Shown one piece after another: positions 15,914 through 23,998 of a DNA stretch of 35,835 bases. Each line of letters opens with the position of its first letter. Positions within the stretch are counted from its first letter, which is position 1. The position numbers were made by a program, and so were the translations under genes. Under the pieces are notes generated by a model, which was not told where the DNA came from, searched no databases, and saw only the letters and a list, made by a program, of their open reading frames with translations. The stretch comes from a virus, in the IMG/VR virus record IMGVR_UViG_3300009164_003004, positions 1 to 35,835 of that record. The stretch is one strand, 5' to 3'.

Positions 15914-18238
15914 ATGACACAAATACAAGTAATAAAGCGCAACGGACAAAGAGTTCCACTGGATATTTCCAAAATACAAAGACAAGTTGCATTTGGATGC
16001 AACGGGATAGATGGTGTAAGTCCATCAATGATAGAAATACGTGCCCAGCTGGAATTTCATGACGGAATGTCCACAGCTACAATAGACGAGCTGTTATTGC
16101 AATCGATGGTAAGTTTAATCGACGAGTCGGAAAATGCCGAAATTAATAATGTAAATTATCAATATGTAGCAGGTAGACAACGACTTAGTATGTTGCGAAA
16201 AGATGTTTACGGCATATACGAACCGCCTCGGCTGCATGAAATTGTAAAAACTAATATAGCAGCTGGTATGTATACTAAAGAATTGCTAGATTGGTATACA
16301 GAAGATGAATGGAATATCATTGATTTGTTTTTAGATCACCAAAAGGACGAAAACTATACTTTTGCGGCTATTGCTCAGCTATCAGAAAAGTATTTGGTAC
16401 AAAATCGTGCCACTGGTAAAATCTATGAAACACCACAAGTCAGATATGCAGTAGCAGCGGCTACAGCATTCCACAACGAACCTGCAGAAACAAGACTTAA
16501 ACTAGTTAAAGAATATTACGAATGCGCTAGCGATGGCCATTTCACACTAGCTACTCCTGTGTTGGCCGGTTTAGGTACAACCACTAAACAATTTAGCAGT
16601 TGCGTACTAATTACCTCAGACGACACACTGGATAGCATATTTGCTGCTGGTGAAATGATGGCCAAGTATGCGTCAAAAAGAGCCGGTATCGGCCTTGAAA
16701 TTGGCAGAATTAGACCCCTTGGAGCACCAATTCGCAACGGTGAAATAAAACACACGGGTATGATACCCTTCTTAAAGAAGTGGTTTGCAGATTTGCGCAG
16801 TTGCAGTCAAGGCGGGATTCGTAATGCCAGCTGCACAGTGACATTTCCAATTTGGCACTATCAATTTGAAGATCTTATAGTATTAAAAAATAACCAAGGC
16901 ACCGACGAAGTGCGAGTAAGACAAATGGATTACAGCGTAGTAGTTAATGCTATGTTTTGGCGCCGCTATAAAAATGGCGAAACAATGACTTTGTTTAATC
17001 CTGCAGAGGTACCAGACCTCTACGAGGCCTACTATAGAGACAGCGAAGAATTTGAAACCCTGTACTTACGATATGAACAAGATAAGACAAAGAAAAAGAA
17101 AGTTGTACCGGCAGCTGAAATATTCAAAAATGGTATCCTTAAAGAGAGGACTGATACTGGGCGCATCTATCTTGTCAATATCGACAATGTCATTAAGCAA
17201 GGTCCGTTTGACACACGGCTTGATCCAATATATCAATCAAATCTATGCCAAGAGATACTTTTACCCACCCGCCCTTTCCAGAGAATTGAAGATCCAGAGG
17301 GACGAATTGCTCTGTGTACTCTTGGCTCAATAAACTGGGGTGCATTCCGTAACCCACAAGAGATGCGTAAATGTTGTCGTGTGCTAGTTCGGAGTCTGAG
17401 TAACTTGTTAAACTACCAAGACTTCTTGAGCATACAAAGTAAATTAGCTAATGAGGAATTTGAGCCTCTCGGCGTTGGCATTACAAACTTAGCCTACTGG
17501 CATGCTCGTAAGAGTCTCAAGTATGGTACCCCAGAGGCACTAGCTGAAGTTAAACGTTGGATGGAACATCAGGCCTACTATCTCACTGAAGCCAGTGTTG
17601 AACTAGCACAAGAACGTGGTGCTTGCAAACGCAGCGAATTTACCTATTACGGTAAAGGAATCTTTCCATGGGAAAGGCGCAACCCAGGAGTTGATGAGTT
17701 AACTAGCTTTGAGCCTAGTATGAATTGGGAACCTTTGAGAGCACGTTTAAAACAATACGGCATACGTAATGCCACATTAATGGCAGTTGCACCAGTAGAA
17801 AGTTCTAGTATTGTGTTAAATAGTACCAATGGTATTGAAATGCCAATGGAATTAATTAGTGTTAAAGAAAGCAAAGCAGGATCGTTTGTGCAAGTTGTAC
17901 CTGAATATAAGCGTTTAAAGAATCGCTATCAAATTATGTGGGATCAACATGATTGTGTAGATTATTTAAAAACATCAGCGGTACTGGCAGCATACATTGA
18001 TCAAAGTTTAAGTACAAATACATTTTACAATCCTGAGTATTTCAAAGATGGTAAAGTACCCGGCACCCTCATTGCTAAGAATTTAATGTTAGCATACAAA
18101 TGGGGTTTAAAGACTATCTATTATAGTCTAATCAATAAGGTAGGTGCAAAACATATGCTATCTGCCTCAACTAAAAAACTGTTGACTGAACCCGTTCTTC
18201 TCGAAGATGAAGAAAATTGCGAAGCGTGTGTATTATGA
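15914..18238 (+). CDS. nrdA: Ribonucleoside-diphosphate reductase class Ia, large subunit
   Basis: Reduces ribonucleotides to deoxyribonucleotides for phage DNA synthesis. The N-terminal 90 residues look like an ATP-cone allosteric domain. The active-site set is complete: Cys230 (FSSCVL), Asn443-Leu-Cys445-Gln-Glu447 with the thiyl radical cysteine, and Cys468 (LCTLGSINWG), matching E. coli spacing (Cys225, Cys439, Cys462). The C-terminal swinging pair is Cys769-x-x-Cys772. Its 774 residues are full length. An ACAGGA ribosome binding site precedes the ATG. The stop overlaps the iscU start (ATGA), so the two are translationally coupled. Confidence 0.97.
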   Translation: MTQIQVIKRNGQRVPLDISKIQRQVAFGCNGIDGVSPSMIEIRAQLEFHDGMSTATIDELLLQSMVSLIDESENAEINNVNYQYVAGRQRLSMLRKDVYGIYEPPRLHEIVKTNIAAGMYTKELLDWYTEDEWNIIDLFLDHQKDENYTFAAIAQLSEKYLVQNRATGKIYETPQVRYAVAAATAFHNEPAETRLKLVKEYYECASDGHFTLATPVLAGLGTTTKQFSSCVLITSDDTLDSIFAAGEMMAKYASKRAGIGLEIGRIRPLGAPIRNGEIKHTGMIPFLKKWFADLRSCSQGGIRNASCTVTFPIWHYQFEDLIVLKNNQGTDEVRVRQMDYSVVVNAMFWRRYKNGETMTLFNPAEVPDLYEAYYRDSEEFETLYLRYEQDKTKKKKVVPAAEIFKNGILKERTDTGRIYLVNIDNVIKQGPFDTRLDPIYQSNLCQEILLPTRPFQRIEDPEGRIALCTLGSINWGAFRNPQEMRKCCRVLVRSLSNLLNYQDFLSIQSKLANEEFEPLGVGITNLAYWHARKSLKYGTPEALAEVKRWMEHQAYYLTEASVELAQERGACKRSEFTYYGKGIFPWERRNPGVDELTSFEPSMNWEPLRARLKQYGIRNATLMAVAPVESSSIVLNSTNGIEMPMELISVKESKAGSFVQVVPEYKRLKNRYQIMWDQHDCVDYLKTSAVLAAYIDQSLSTNTFYNPEYFKDGKVPGTLIAKNLMLAYKWGLKTIYYSLINKVGAKHMLSASTKKLLTEPVLLEDEENCEACVL

Positions 18239-18627
18239 GTTATTCTGATAAAGTGATAGATCATTATGAAAATCCCCGAAATGTCGGATTGTTTGGAACA
18301 GATGATGATAACATTGGTACTGGCATGGTTGGTGCTCCTGCCTGCGGTGATGTTATGCGTTTACAGATAAAAGTAAATAAAAACGGTATTATTGAAGATG
18401 CAAGATTTAAAACATATGGTTGCGGCAGCGCGATTGCGTCAAGTTCGCTTGTTACTGAATGGGTCAAAGGGCGGACGCTTGTCGAAGCGGAACAGATTAA
18501 GAATAGCGAAATTGCTAGCGAGCTTGCCCTCCCCCCAGTTAAAATTCATTGTTCAATACTTGCGGAAGATGCGATTAAAGCAGCAGTAAAAAATTATAGA
18601 GAAAAACATGTCCAAAGCACAATATAA
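18235..18627 (+). CDS. iscU: Iron-sulfur cluster scaffold protein IscU
   Basis: Scaffold on which [2Fe-2S] clusters are built. The 130-residue protein is very close to proteobacterial IscU over its whole length. Cluster ligands Cys37 (GAPACGD, with Asp39), Cys63 (YGCGSAIASSS) and Cys106 (KIHCSILAEDA, preceded by His105) are all present, and so is LPPVK at 99-103, the motif bound by the chaperone HscA. The start is the ATG at 18235 that overlaps the nrdA stop; an upstream in-frame start is unlikely because E. coli IscU begins at the equivalent position (MAYSEKVIDHYENP). No IscS is seen, so sulfur must come from the host. It lies between nrdA and nrdB. Confidence 0.96.
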   Translation: MSYSDKVIDHYENPRNVGLFGTDDDNIGTGMVGAPACGDVMRLQIKVNKNGIIEDARFKTYGCGSAIASSSLVTEWVKGRTLVEAEQIKNSEIASELALPPVKIHCSILAEDAIKAAVKNYREKHVQSTI

Positions 18628-19708
18628 CATTAGTAAACCAACAAATTATTTAAAACGCACCATGTTCCTGGATCCAGCCGGACCAGTAACTGTACAACGT
18701 TTCGAAGAAGTAAAATATAATAAACTTCAAAAGTACGAAGAACTAGCACGAGGTTTTTTCTGGGTGCCAGAAGAGATTAGTCTGACCAAAGATAAAATAG
18801 ATCACAAAGATGCAAGTGATGCAGTCAAACATATCTTTACTAGTAACCTACTGCGACAAACAGCATTAGATAGTATTCAAGGTCGGGCACCATTCCAAAT
18901 CTTTGGACCTGTATGTAGTTTACCAGAACTAGAAGCGTTAGTGTTAACGTGGAGTTTCTTTGAAACAAGTATTCACAGTAAGTCATATAGCCACATTATT
19001 AGAAATATCTATAGCGTACCCAAGGATGAATTTAATAAGATTCACGACACACAAGAAATCATTGAGATGGCAGCTAACATTGGTTGCTATTATGAGGACT
19101 TGCACATTCTAAATTGTCGTGCAGAATTAGGCGAAGAAATTGATCTACATACCTATAAGAAATCTATATGGATGGCATTGCATGCCAGCTATGCGTTAGA
19201 AGCATTGCGTTTCATGGTTAGCTTTGCCACTAGCTTGGCTATGGTAGAGAATAGAATTTATATTGGTAATGGTAACATTATTAGTCTTATACTTCAAGAC
19301 GAATTATTACACACCGAGTGGACTGCCTGGTTAATTAATACAGTGGTCAAGGACGACCACGACTTTGTTGCTATTGCAGAAGAATGTGCAGAGGATGTTT
19401 ATAAACTTTACTTAGAAGTAATCGTAGAAGAAAAAGCATGGGCTGACTATTTGTTTAAGAAGGGTGTAGTTATTGGACTTAATGCTGCAATTCTTAAAGA
19501 CTTTGTTGACTATACTGCATTTACTAAATTAAAAGATATTGGTATTAAATATCTTGCCGATCATCCTAGAACAAATCCTATACCATGGTTTAACAAGCAC
19601 ATAAATATTAATAAGAAACAAACGGCACTACAAGAATCAGAGAGCACTAATTATGTTATTGGTGTAATGAGCGATGCTGTAGATTACGACGAATTGCCAA
19701 ACATTTAA
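18608..19708 (+). CDS. nrdB: Ribonucleoside-diphosphate reductase class Ia, small (di-iron) subunit
   Basis: Carries the di-iron tyrosyl-radical cofactor that activates NrdA. Ligand positions are recognisable: LDSIQGR (Asp), FFETSIHSKSY (Glu, His and the radical Tyr), ALEALRF (Glu) and QDELLH (Glu, His). Compared with E. coli (SETIHSRSY) there is one extra residue between the Glu and the His, while the Asp-to-Glu distance is unchanged at 31. The protein is full length (366 residues) and ends in an acidic-hydrophobic tail (YDELPNI) suited to docking on NrdA. It overlaps iscU by 20 bases. Confidence 0.95.
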   Translation: MSKAQYNISKPTNYLKRTMFLDPAGPVTVQRFEEVKYNKLQKYEELARGFFWVPEEISLTKDKIDHKDASDAVKHIFTSNLLRQTALDSIQGRAPFQIFGPVCSLPELEALVLTWSFFETSIHSKSYSHIIRNIYSVPKDEFNKIHDTQEIIEMAANIGCYYEDLHILNCRAELGEEIDLHTYKKSIWMALHASYALEALRFMVSFATSLAMVENRIYIGNGNIISLILQDELLHTEWTAWLINTVVKDDHDFVAIAEECAEDVYKLYLEVIVEEKAWADYLFKKGVVIGLNAAILKDFVDYTAFTKLKDIGIKYLADHPRTNPIPWFNKHININKKQTALQESESTNYVIGVMSDAVDYDELPNI

Positions 19709-19716
19709 TCAAGAAC

Positions 19717-19977
19717 ATGCTAACAGTATACAGTAAAGACCATTGCCCTTTTTGTACCAGAGCCAAAACTCTACTAGAAAGTAAGGGCGTAGAATTTGAA
19801 GAAGTCCGAGTTGACCTTGATCCAGAAGCAAAACAATTTATAGTAGATGCAGGACACAGATCTGTACCCCAAATTTATTTAAATGGTAAAATTTTTGTCG
19901 AAGGTGGTTACACCGGGCTTGCTGCATTAGACAATTCAGTATTTCAACAACTAAAGGAAAATATCAATGTTAATTGA
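19717..19977 (+). CDS. Glutaredoxin
   Basis: An 86-residue thiol-disulfide oxidoreductase with the active site CPFC at residues 10-13, the cis-Pro motif SVPQIY at about 49-54, and GGYTG near 64-68 for glutathione binding. It probably re-reduces the NrdA C-terminal cysteine pair, as phage T4 NrdC does. It lies 8 bases after nrdB and overlaps the next gene by 11 bases, so it belongs to the nucleotide reduction operon. Confidence 0.94.
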   Translation: MLTVYSKDHCPFCTRAKTLLESKGVEFEEVRVDLDPEAKQFIVDAGHRSVPQIYLNGKIFVEGGYTGLAALDNSVFQQLKENINVN

Positions 19978-20263
19978 AAAAAATAAAAACAAATATGAAG
20001 TCGACGATGTATTATCATTTAAAATGGTCAACGGCGACGAAATCTTAGGACGATTGGTTTCTTCGGACGACCAATTTTATGAATTAAACAAACCGTGTGT
20101 GGTAGTTACCAGTCAAGAAGGTATAGCATTAATATCTGCTATGTTTGGTATGGACCACGATTTAGAAAATTTGTTTATTAAAGAACAACATGTTATTGCT
20201 ATGTGTCGTACCCATGACAGAATGAGAGAACATTACGAATCTATTATTGAAGGCGAGGAATAA
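19967..20263 (+). CDS. Small beta-barrel protein, possibly Sm-like
   Basis: A 98-residue protein. Residues 10-50 have the alternation of an Sm/Hfq-type fold (VLSFKMVNGDEILGRLV, with a hydrophobic strand, a Gly-Asp turn and a second strand). The remainder is acidic and helical. Similar small proteins occur in T4-like phages, but an RNA-binding role is not shown. The start overlaps glutaredoxin in a different frame with AAAGGA upstream. Confidence 0.7.
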   Translation: MLIEKNKNKYEVDDVLSFKMVNGDEILGRLVSSDDQFYELNKPCVVVTSQEGIALISAMFGMDHDLENLFIKEQHVIAMCRTHDRMREHYESIIEGEE

Positions 20264-20266
20264 CAT

Positions 20267-20539
20267 ATGCCGCCTGTAGTACGATTAGGTGATGCAGACA
20301 ATATGGGTGGAAAAATCATTGCTGGCGTGCCAAATGTACTTGTCAATAATAGACCTATTTGTGTTGATGGAAAACCAATAACTTCACATTATCCTTGGGT
20401 ATTTCCGCATTCCAGTCCGGTAACAACCGGCGGCTTAAAATCGGTTATAGCAGGCGGGATTCCTATTAATTTACTCGGAAATCCCGACTCGTGTGGCCAT
20501 ACCAGAGTAGAAGGCAGCGATAACGTAGTAGGTGGATAA
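20267..20539 (+). CDS. PAAR-domain spike tip protein (T4 gp5.4-like)
   Basis: A 90-residue PAAR protein that caps the central tail spike and helps pierce the outer membrane. It begins PPVVRLGDA and has the family's glycine-rich hairpins and metal-binding histidines and cysteines (SHYPWVFPHSSP, PDSCGHTRV). Length matches T4 gp5.4 (97). It lies 3 bases after the previous gene and starts a tail-protein pair with the large gene downstream. Confidence 0.9.
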   Translation: MPPVVRLGDADNMGGKIIAGVPNVLVNNRPICVDGKPITSHYPWVFPHSSPVTTGGLKSVIAGGIPINLLGNPDSCGHTRVEGSDNVVGG

Positions 20540-20576
20540 CATTGTTGCTTCCTGTGTTTAGCAGGTAAATACTACT

Positions 20577-22199
20577 ATGGCAATCAATCTGACACCAATA
20601 TTAGCTATTAGTAACGCAGGGTTATTAAATGGAAAAGGCTTGGCCATGTCCGGCAATGTACTTCCTGCAATTAATAAATTCAACTCATCGCCATTTACTA
20701 GATTATGTAGTAGCACTTTAGGGCTTGCTGGATCAAATGTGCTGGTGCGCACAACATTAAAATCTATTACATCGTTCTTGACAGGAATGGTTCCTGACTC
20801 ATTGATAGCCTCTGTACCTGCTAATTTATCTTCTAGTTTTTATTTTAATAATTTAGTTACTGATATTGGGATACAAGCTAACTTGGCATTGACCAATGGT
20901 ATATCAGGATTGGTCGAAGCGTTGCCTGCTTTGCATTCGTCTTGTACTACATCGTTTGAACTAATGGGATCTTTTAATCAGCTGAAAAGTATTAACTATG
21001 CCGATCTTGGTTTTACTATAAACAATTACAAAGATATAACAACCGGGGGAGTAAATAGTCAATTTGATAATCTTCCCGGAGGGATTTCTAGCCCTGGATA
21101 TAAAGCATTAGCTAACCAATTGGGAAATTTTGGCACAATGTTTGATGCTACTAAGTTAAGCAGTTTAGATGATCCAAGGATATTATGTCAGAGTCTATTA
21201 GACAATGGTTACATAATGATAAATGAACTATTAACAGCAGATTTGATTGATGTGTCAGATTTGGAAAATGCAGATAGTGCAGCAGTTTTGAGAACACTAA
21301 CTACTATACGTGGGTTAGAGTTAGAGTCTGTTTTGTCTCTAACAAAATTTGTTTCGTATAAGCCATTGGAATCATTGGCAGATGTATTGGATATTACTAA
21401 GATTTTAAGTCCAGCAGCAGCAAATGCCGCCGGCGGATCGTTAACTAATCTTTCAAGGAAGTTAACTAATATTGGTGGTACTTTTAATAATTTTGAAGAG
21501 ATAAAAACTTTATATTCTTCTATAGCCGATGCTACTATACCAACATTGGGATCACAATCAACTATCGGTCCCGATCATTTATTTGCTAATGCAATACCAT
21601 TATTAGGTGATGGCACAGGAACATTTAATAATCCAACAATGTTCGACTTGCTAGGAGCATTAATAGGACAAGGATACGTTGATGATATAAATGCAATGGC
21701 CGACGCACAAACAGAAATTATGGCTAGTACATTGGGACAGGCATTATATGCAGCAATGGAATTGCTAAAAAGTAATCCCGGCAGTATATCTGCAATGGGA
21801 CAAGTTACCACGGCAGCAAATAATTTAACTGCATCAGTGACAATGCAACCATTCTTAGTTACTAGTCAAGCAAATTTTGTTAGATCTTTTAATCGTTTAT
21901 TAAAAGAAAGAAAAAATTTAAAAACTTTAAATTTGGATTTAGCTTCGTATCCTGGTAACGTCCAGGGCACAGTTGCGTTTGTTAACTCACTACATTCAAT
22001 CAGTGACGATCCAATGAAACTATATTACCCGGATCTAATAAAAAAATTAGTGACCAATGACACATACGGAGAATCAATCTTAGCCGCTCTTGCAGAAGGA
22101 CAAAATATTTCTTTGTTAAATAACAAAGGTATCCCTTCATATACCAAACTTGATCCACTTGCACACGCAACTCAAGTAACCAACCAGCTCAACTGTTAG
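20577..22199 (+). CDS. Large virion structural protein, probably tail or baseplate
   Basis: A 540-residue Leu/Ser/Asn/Ala-rich protein with many predicted helices and no enzyme motif. It follows the PAAR tip gene, and a CAGG ribosome binding site precedes the ATG; GTAAATAC at 20565-20572 may be a late promoter. Composition (hydrophobic but without long membrane segments) and context suggest a baseplate or tail-lumen component near the central spike. I cannot assign a T4 equivalent. It ends in a single cysteine. Confidence 0.78.
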   Translation: MAINLTPILAISNAGLLNGKGLAMSGNVLPAINKFNSSPFTRLCSSTLGLAGSNVLVRTTLKSITSFLTGMVPDSLIASVPANLSSSFYFNNLVTDIGIQANLALTNGISGLVEALPALHSSCTTSFELMGSFNQLKSINYADLGFTINNYKDITTGGVNSQFDNLPGGISSPGYKALANQLGNFGTMFDATKLSSLDDPRILCQSLLDNGYIMINELLTADLIDVSDLENADSAAVLRTLTTIRGLELESVLSLTKFVSYKPLESLADVLDITKILSPAAANAAGGSLTNLSRKLTNIGGTFNNFEEIKTLYSSIADATIPTLGSQSTIGPDHLFANAIPLLGDGTGTFNNPTMFDLLGALIGQGYVDDINAMADAQTEIMASTLGQALYAAMELLKSNPGSISAMGQVTTAANNLTASVTMQPFLVTSQANFVRSFNRLLKERKNLKTLNLDLASYPGNVQGTVAFVNSLHSISDDPMKLYYPDLIKKLVTNDTYGESILAALAEGQNISLLNNKGIPSYTKLDPLAHATQVTNQLNC

Positions 22200-22208
22200 C
22201 CACAATAC

Positions 22209-22237
22209 TTGACTTCAGTGGTGTCAAATGTTACAAT
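22209..22237 (+). promoter_or_regulatory. Sigma70-like promoter of the endolysin gene
   Basis: TTGACT (22209-22214), 17 bases, TACAAT (22232-22237). The -10 box lies inside a large inverted repeat (22229-22259), so the promoter is probably regulated. Confidence 0.65.
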
Positions 22238-22259
22238 AATGTGTACATTAGTTGTAACA
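22229..22259. promoter_or_regulatory. Inverted repeat over the endolysin promoter (operator or leader hairpin)
   Basis: The 14-base arm TGTTACAATAATGT (22229-22242) is matched by ACATTA-G-TTGTAACA (22245-22259), with a 2-base loop and one bulged G. It spans the -10 box and the expected transcription start. As DNA it is a good dimer-binding operator; as RNA only the downstream arm would be transcribed in full, so the operator reading is preferred. Confidence 0.6.
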
Positions 22260-22276
22260 CCGTAAAAGGAGAAATT

Positions 22277-22843
22277 ATGAATAATGAAAATGTCGAAGTA
22301 GCAGACTTCTCAAAATTTCTGTCTATAATGATATCTGTGATATTAATGTGTATAGGATTAACTTATACAGCCTCTTTATTAAAGTGGACTATAGATAATA
22401 AGTTTGATCAACTAACACCGATTGTTAATACAGATATCACAGCACAGATGAGAGAAAAACAATTAGCATGTTTGGCTAAAAACATCTATCATGAAGCAGG
22501 ATCGGAACCATTCGAGGGTAAAGTTGCAGTGGCGCAAGTTACATTGAATCGAGTGGCAAGTGGGTTATTCCCCAATGATGTATGCCAAGTGATTTATCAA
22601 AAGAATATATTCTATGAGAAAGTAGTATGTCAATTTAGTTGGTATTGTGATAGAGAATCATCATTTAAACCAATGAATAAAAAAGCATACGAAGAATCCA
22701 TGACAGTGGCTAAAAAGGTTCTATTAGAAAATTTTAGACTACCCGGTTTAACTACTGCTATGTATTATCATGCGGATTATATAAATCCCGGTTGGAAGAA
22801 AGAACGTATTACACAAGTCGGTCATCACATTTTTTATCGTTAA
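22277..22843 (+). CDS. SleB-type cell wall hydrolase with N-terminal membrane anchor (SAR endolysin candidate)
   Basis: A 188-residue peptidoglycan hydrolase of the Hydrolase_2/SleB family. The catalytic-domain signature is NIYHEAGSEPFEG followed by VAVAQVTLNRV, with the presumed catalytic Glu in YHEA, then CQFSWYCD and the C-terminal TAMYYHADY / GHHIFY segments. Residues 12-36 form one hydrophobic helix with weakly polar residues, fitting a signal-anchor-release or anchored endolysin. I choose the ATG at 22277 because AAAGGAG lies at the right spacing; the frame extends to 22241 without such support. It has its own promoter and is followed by a small membrane protein. Confidence 0.88.
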   Translation: MNNENVEVADFSKFLSIMISVILMCIGLTYTASLLKWTIDNKFDQLTPIVNTDITAQMREKQLACLAKNIYHEAGSEPFEGKVAVAQVTLNRVASGLFPNDVCQVIYQKNIFYEKVVCQFSWYCDRESSFKPMNKKAYEESMTVAKKVLLENFRLPGLTTAMYYHADYINPGWKKERITQVGHHIFYR

Positions 22844-22851
22844 GGAAATTC

Positions 22852-23181
22852 ATGTCTATCAATTCAATTATTAAATTTGTCAGTCAACTTCCATATATTA
22901 TGTGGAATTTTTTAAATGATAATCTGGCTAAAATTAGTTCTCATACATTAGGATGGCTTACAATTATATTATTACATTTAGCCAGCATTCCCACTTTGCT
23001 TGCAGTATTGTTAAGTAAAAGCGATCAATTACCACCAGTGGACTTAATGTTATTCGTTTGGAGCGGATTAATTACATTATTCTTCAAGAGTTTAATTGAA
23101 CGTAATTTTCTTTATATTGCTACCATATGTTTAGGATTTGTAGCACAAACAGTAATTATGAGTTTAATTCTATTTAAATGA
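22852..23181 (+). CDS. Three-helix membrane protein, holin candidate
   Basis: A 109-residue protein with three hydrophobic segments at about 31-50, 59-78 and 84-107, and a charged turn (FKSLIERN) between the last two. Size, topology and position directly after the endolysin suggest a class I holin, but no family match is claimed. The start at 22852 is supported by AAGGAA; the open frame extends upstream into the endolysin gene without a site. Confidence 0.7.
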   Translation: MSINSIIKFVSQLPYIMWNFLNDNLAKISSHTLGWLTIILLHLASIPTLLAVLLSKSDQLPPVDLMLFVWSGLITLFFKSLIERNFLYIATICLGFVAQTVIMSLILFK

Positions 23182-23245
23182 TTAACTAGTGCGATAATTG
23201 TCTAGTAATTTAGTATTAAATACCAACAAGCAGAAGGAGCATATT

Positions 23246-23482
23246 ATGTCAAAAATGTCTGAAAAAGATATTAGTCAATTGGAAGAGTCCGAAGCAGAGT
23301 TTGGTGATTTAGATATCGGCGAAGAGGATTATGGATTTTTAATTGACAGTGAGGGCAATTTAAAAACAGTATTTGGCCCTACTGATTTATTTGAAGTTGC
23401 CCCTAAAACTGTGCTGAAAATATTAAAGATATTTGGATTAGATGAGTCGAGCATTACTAGTAATAACGTGACGTTACACTAG
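23246..23482 (+). CDS. Small acidic protein
   Basis: A 78-residue protein rich in Glu and Asp in its first 40 residues (DISQLEESEAEFGDLDIGEE), then a short mixed segment ending in a helical stretch (VAPKTVLKILKIFGL). AGAAGGAG lies 7 bases before the ATG at 23246, which sets the start. TTAAATAC at 23216 may be a late element. Function unknown; an acidic chaperone or inhibitor is possible. Confidence 0.72.
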   Translation: MSKMSEKDISQLEESEAEFGDLDIGEEDYGFLIDSEGNLKTVFGPTDLFEVAPKTVLKILKIFGLDESSITSNNVTLH

Positions 23483-23571
23483 ATTACACATATTACCCTG
23501 TTGTTTTTATGCAACAGCTGAAATAGCCCAAAAACCCCACAAAATGTTGTAAAAAAACAACAAAAAAACGG

Positions 23572-23600
23572 TTGACAAACGGGCAGATTTCGGCTATAAT
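23572..23600 (+). promoter_or_regulatory. Perfect consensus sigma70 promoter
   Basis: TTGACA (23572-23577), 17 bases, TATAAT (23595-23600): both hexamers and the spacer are consensus. The GIY-YIG gene starts 6 bases after the -10 box, so its message would be leaderless. Just upstream, TGTTGT / ACAACA (23545-23562) form a small dyad. Confidence 0.9.
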
Positions 23601-23606
23601 ACATAC

Positions 23607-23933
23607 ATGAACAGCACAAAAGTAACCCGTAAACGTCGTCAAGATACCAAGCACGTTGTCTATGTAATCACTAATACAGTGACACAAAAACAATATGTTG
23701 GTATCACAGTTTGCGGTCAACAAGTTCGTAAAGCCCTTAAAGTTCGTATTCAAAAGCACGTTCGTCGTGCGCTGACTGAGAACAAAGATTGGGAATTGTG
23801 CCGTTCAATTCGTGAGCATGGTACACTTGCTCACGAATATGGTATCTTGGAATTTGTGCGTGGACGCAAACCTGCTCATGCTCGTGAGCGTGAATTGATC
23901 CGTGAGTTTGCACCTGCACTTAACAGCCACTAA
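23607..23933 (+). CDS. GIY-YIG domain protein
   Basis: A 108-residue single-domain protein of the GIY-YIG nuclease superfamily. The two signature strands read VVYVITN and KQYVGIT at residues 17-33, a conserved Arg lies in the following helix (VRIQKHVRRA), and a candidate catalytic Glu is in RERELIREF near the C-terminus. There is no DNA-binding extension as in T4 Seg homing enzymes. It is very basic, and its codons (CGT, CGC) differ from the AT-rich neighbours, consistent with strong expression. The perfect promoter points to an immediate-early role such as attack on host DNA. There is no alternative start with a ribosome binding site. Confidence 0.82.
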   Translation: MNSTKVTRKRRQDTKHVVYVITNTVTQKQYVGITVCGQQVRKALKVRIQKHVRRALTENKDWELCRSIREHGTLAHEYGILEFVRGRKPAHARERELIREFAPALNSH

Positions 23934-23939
23934 AAACGG

Positions 23940-23968
23940 TTGACAAGTTGCCCAAAATCCAGTATAAT
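23940..23968 (+). promoter_or_regulatory. Second perfect consensus sigma70 promoter
   Basis: TTGACA (23940-23945), 17 bases, TATAAT (23963-23968). It shares AAAACGG upstream and TATAATACATAC plus AACAGCA downstream with the promoter at 23572, so the two look like copies of one promoter-leader cassette. Here the leader continues to a proper ribosome binding site. Confidence 0.9.
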
Positions 23969-23998
23969 ACATACTTAAACAGCAAAAAGGAAGTTATC

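Noticed and set aside
17052-17333. 93-codon + strand frame inside nrdA
   Set aside because: It overlaps the nrdA active-site region in another frame, has no ribosome binding site and is a shadow frame.
23498-23517. CTGTTG / CAACAG hairpin as terminator after the acidic protein gene
   Set aside because: The stem is weak and is not followed by a T-run.
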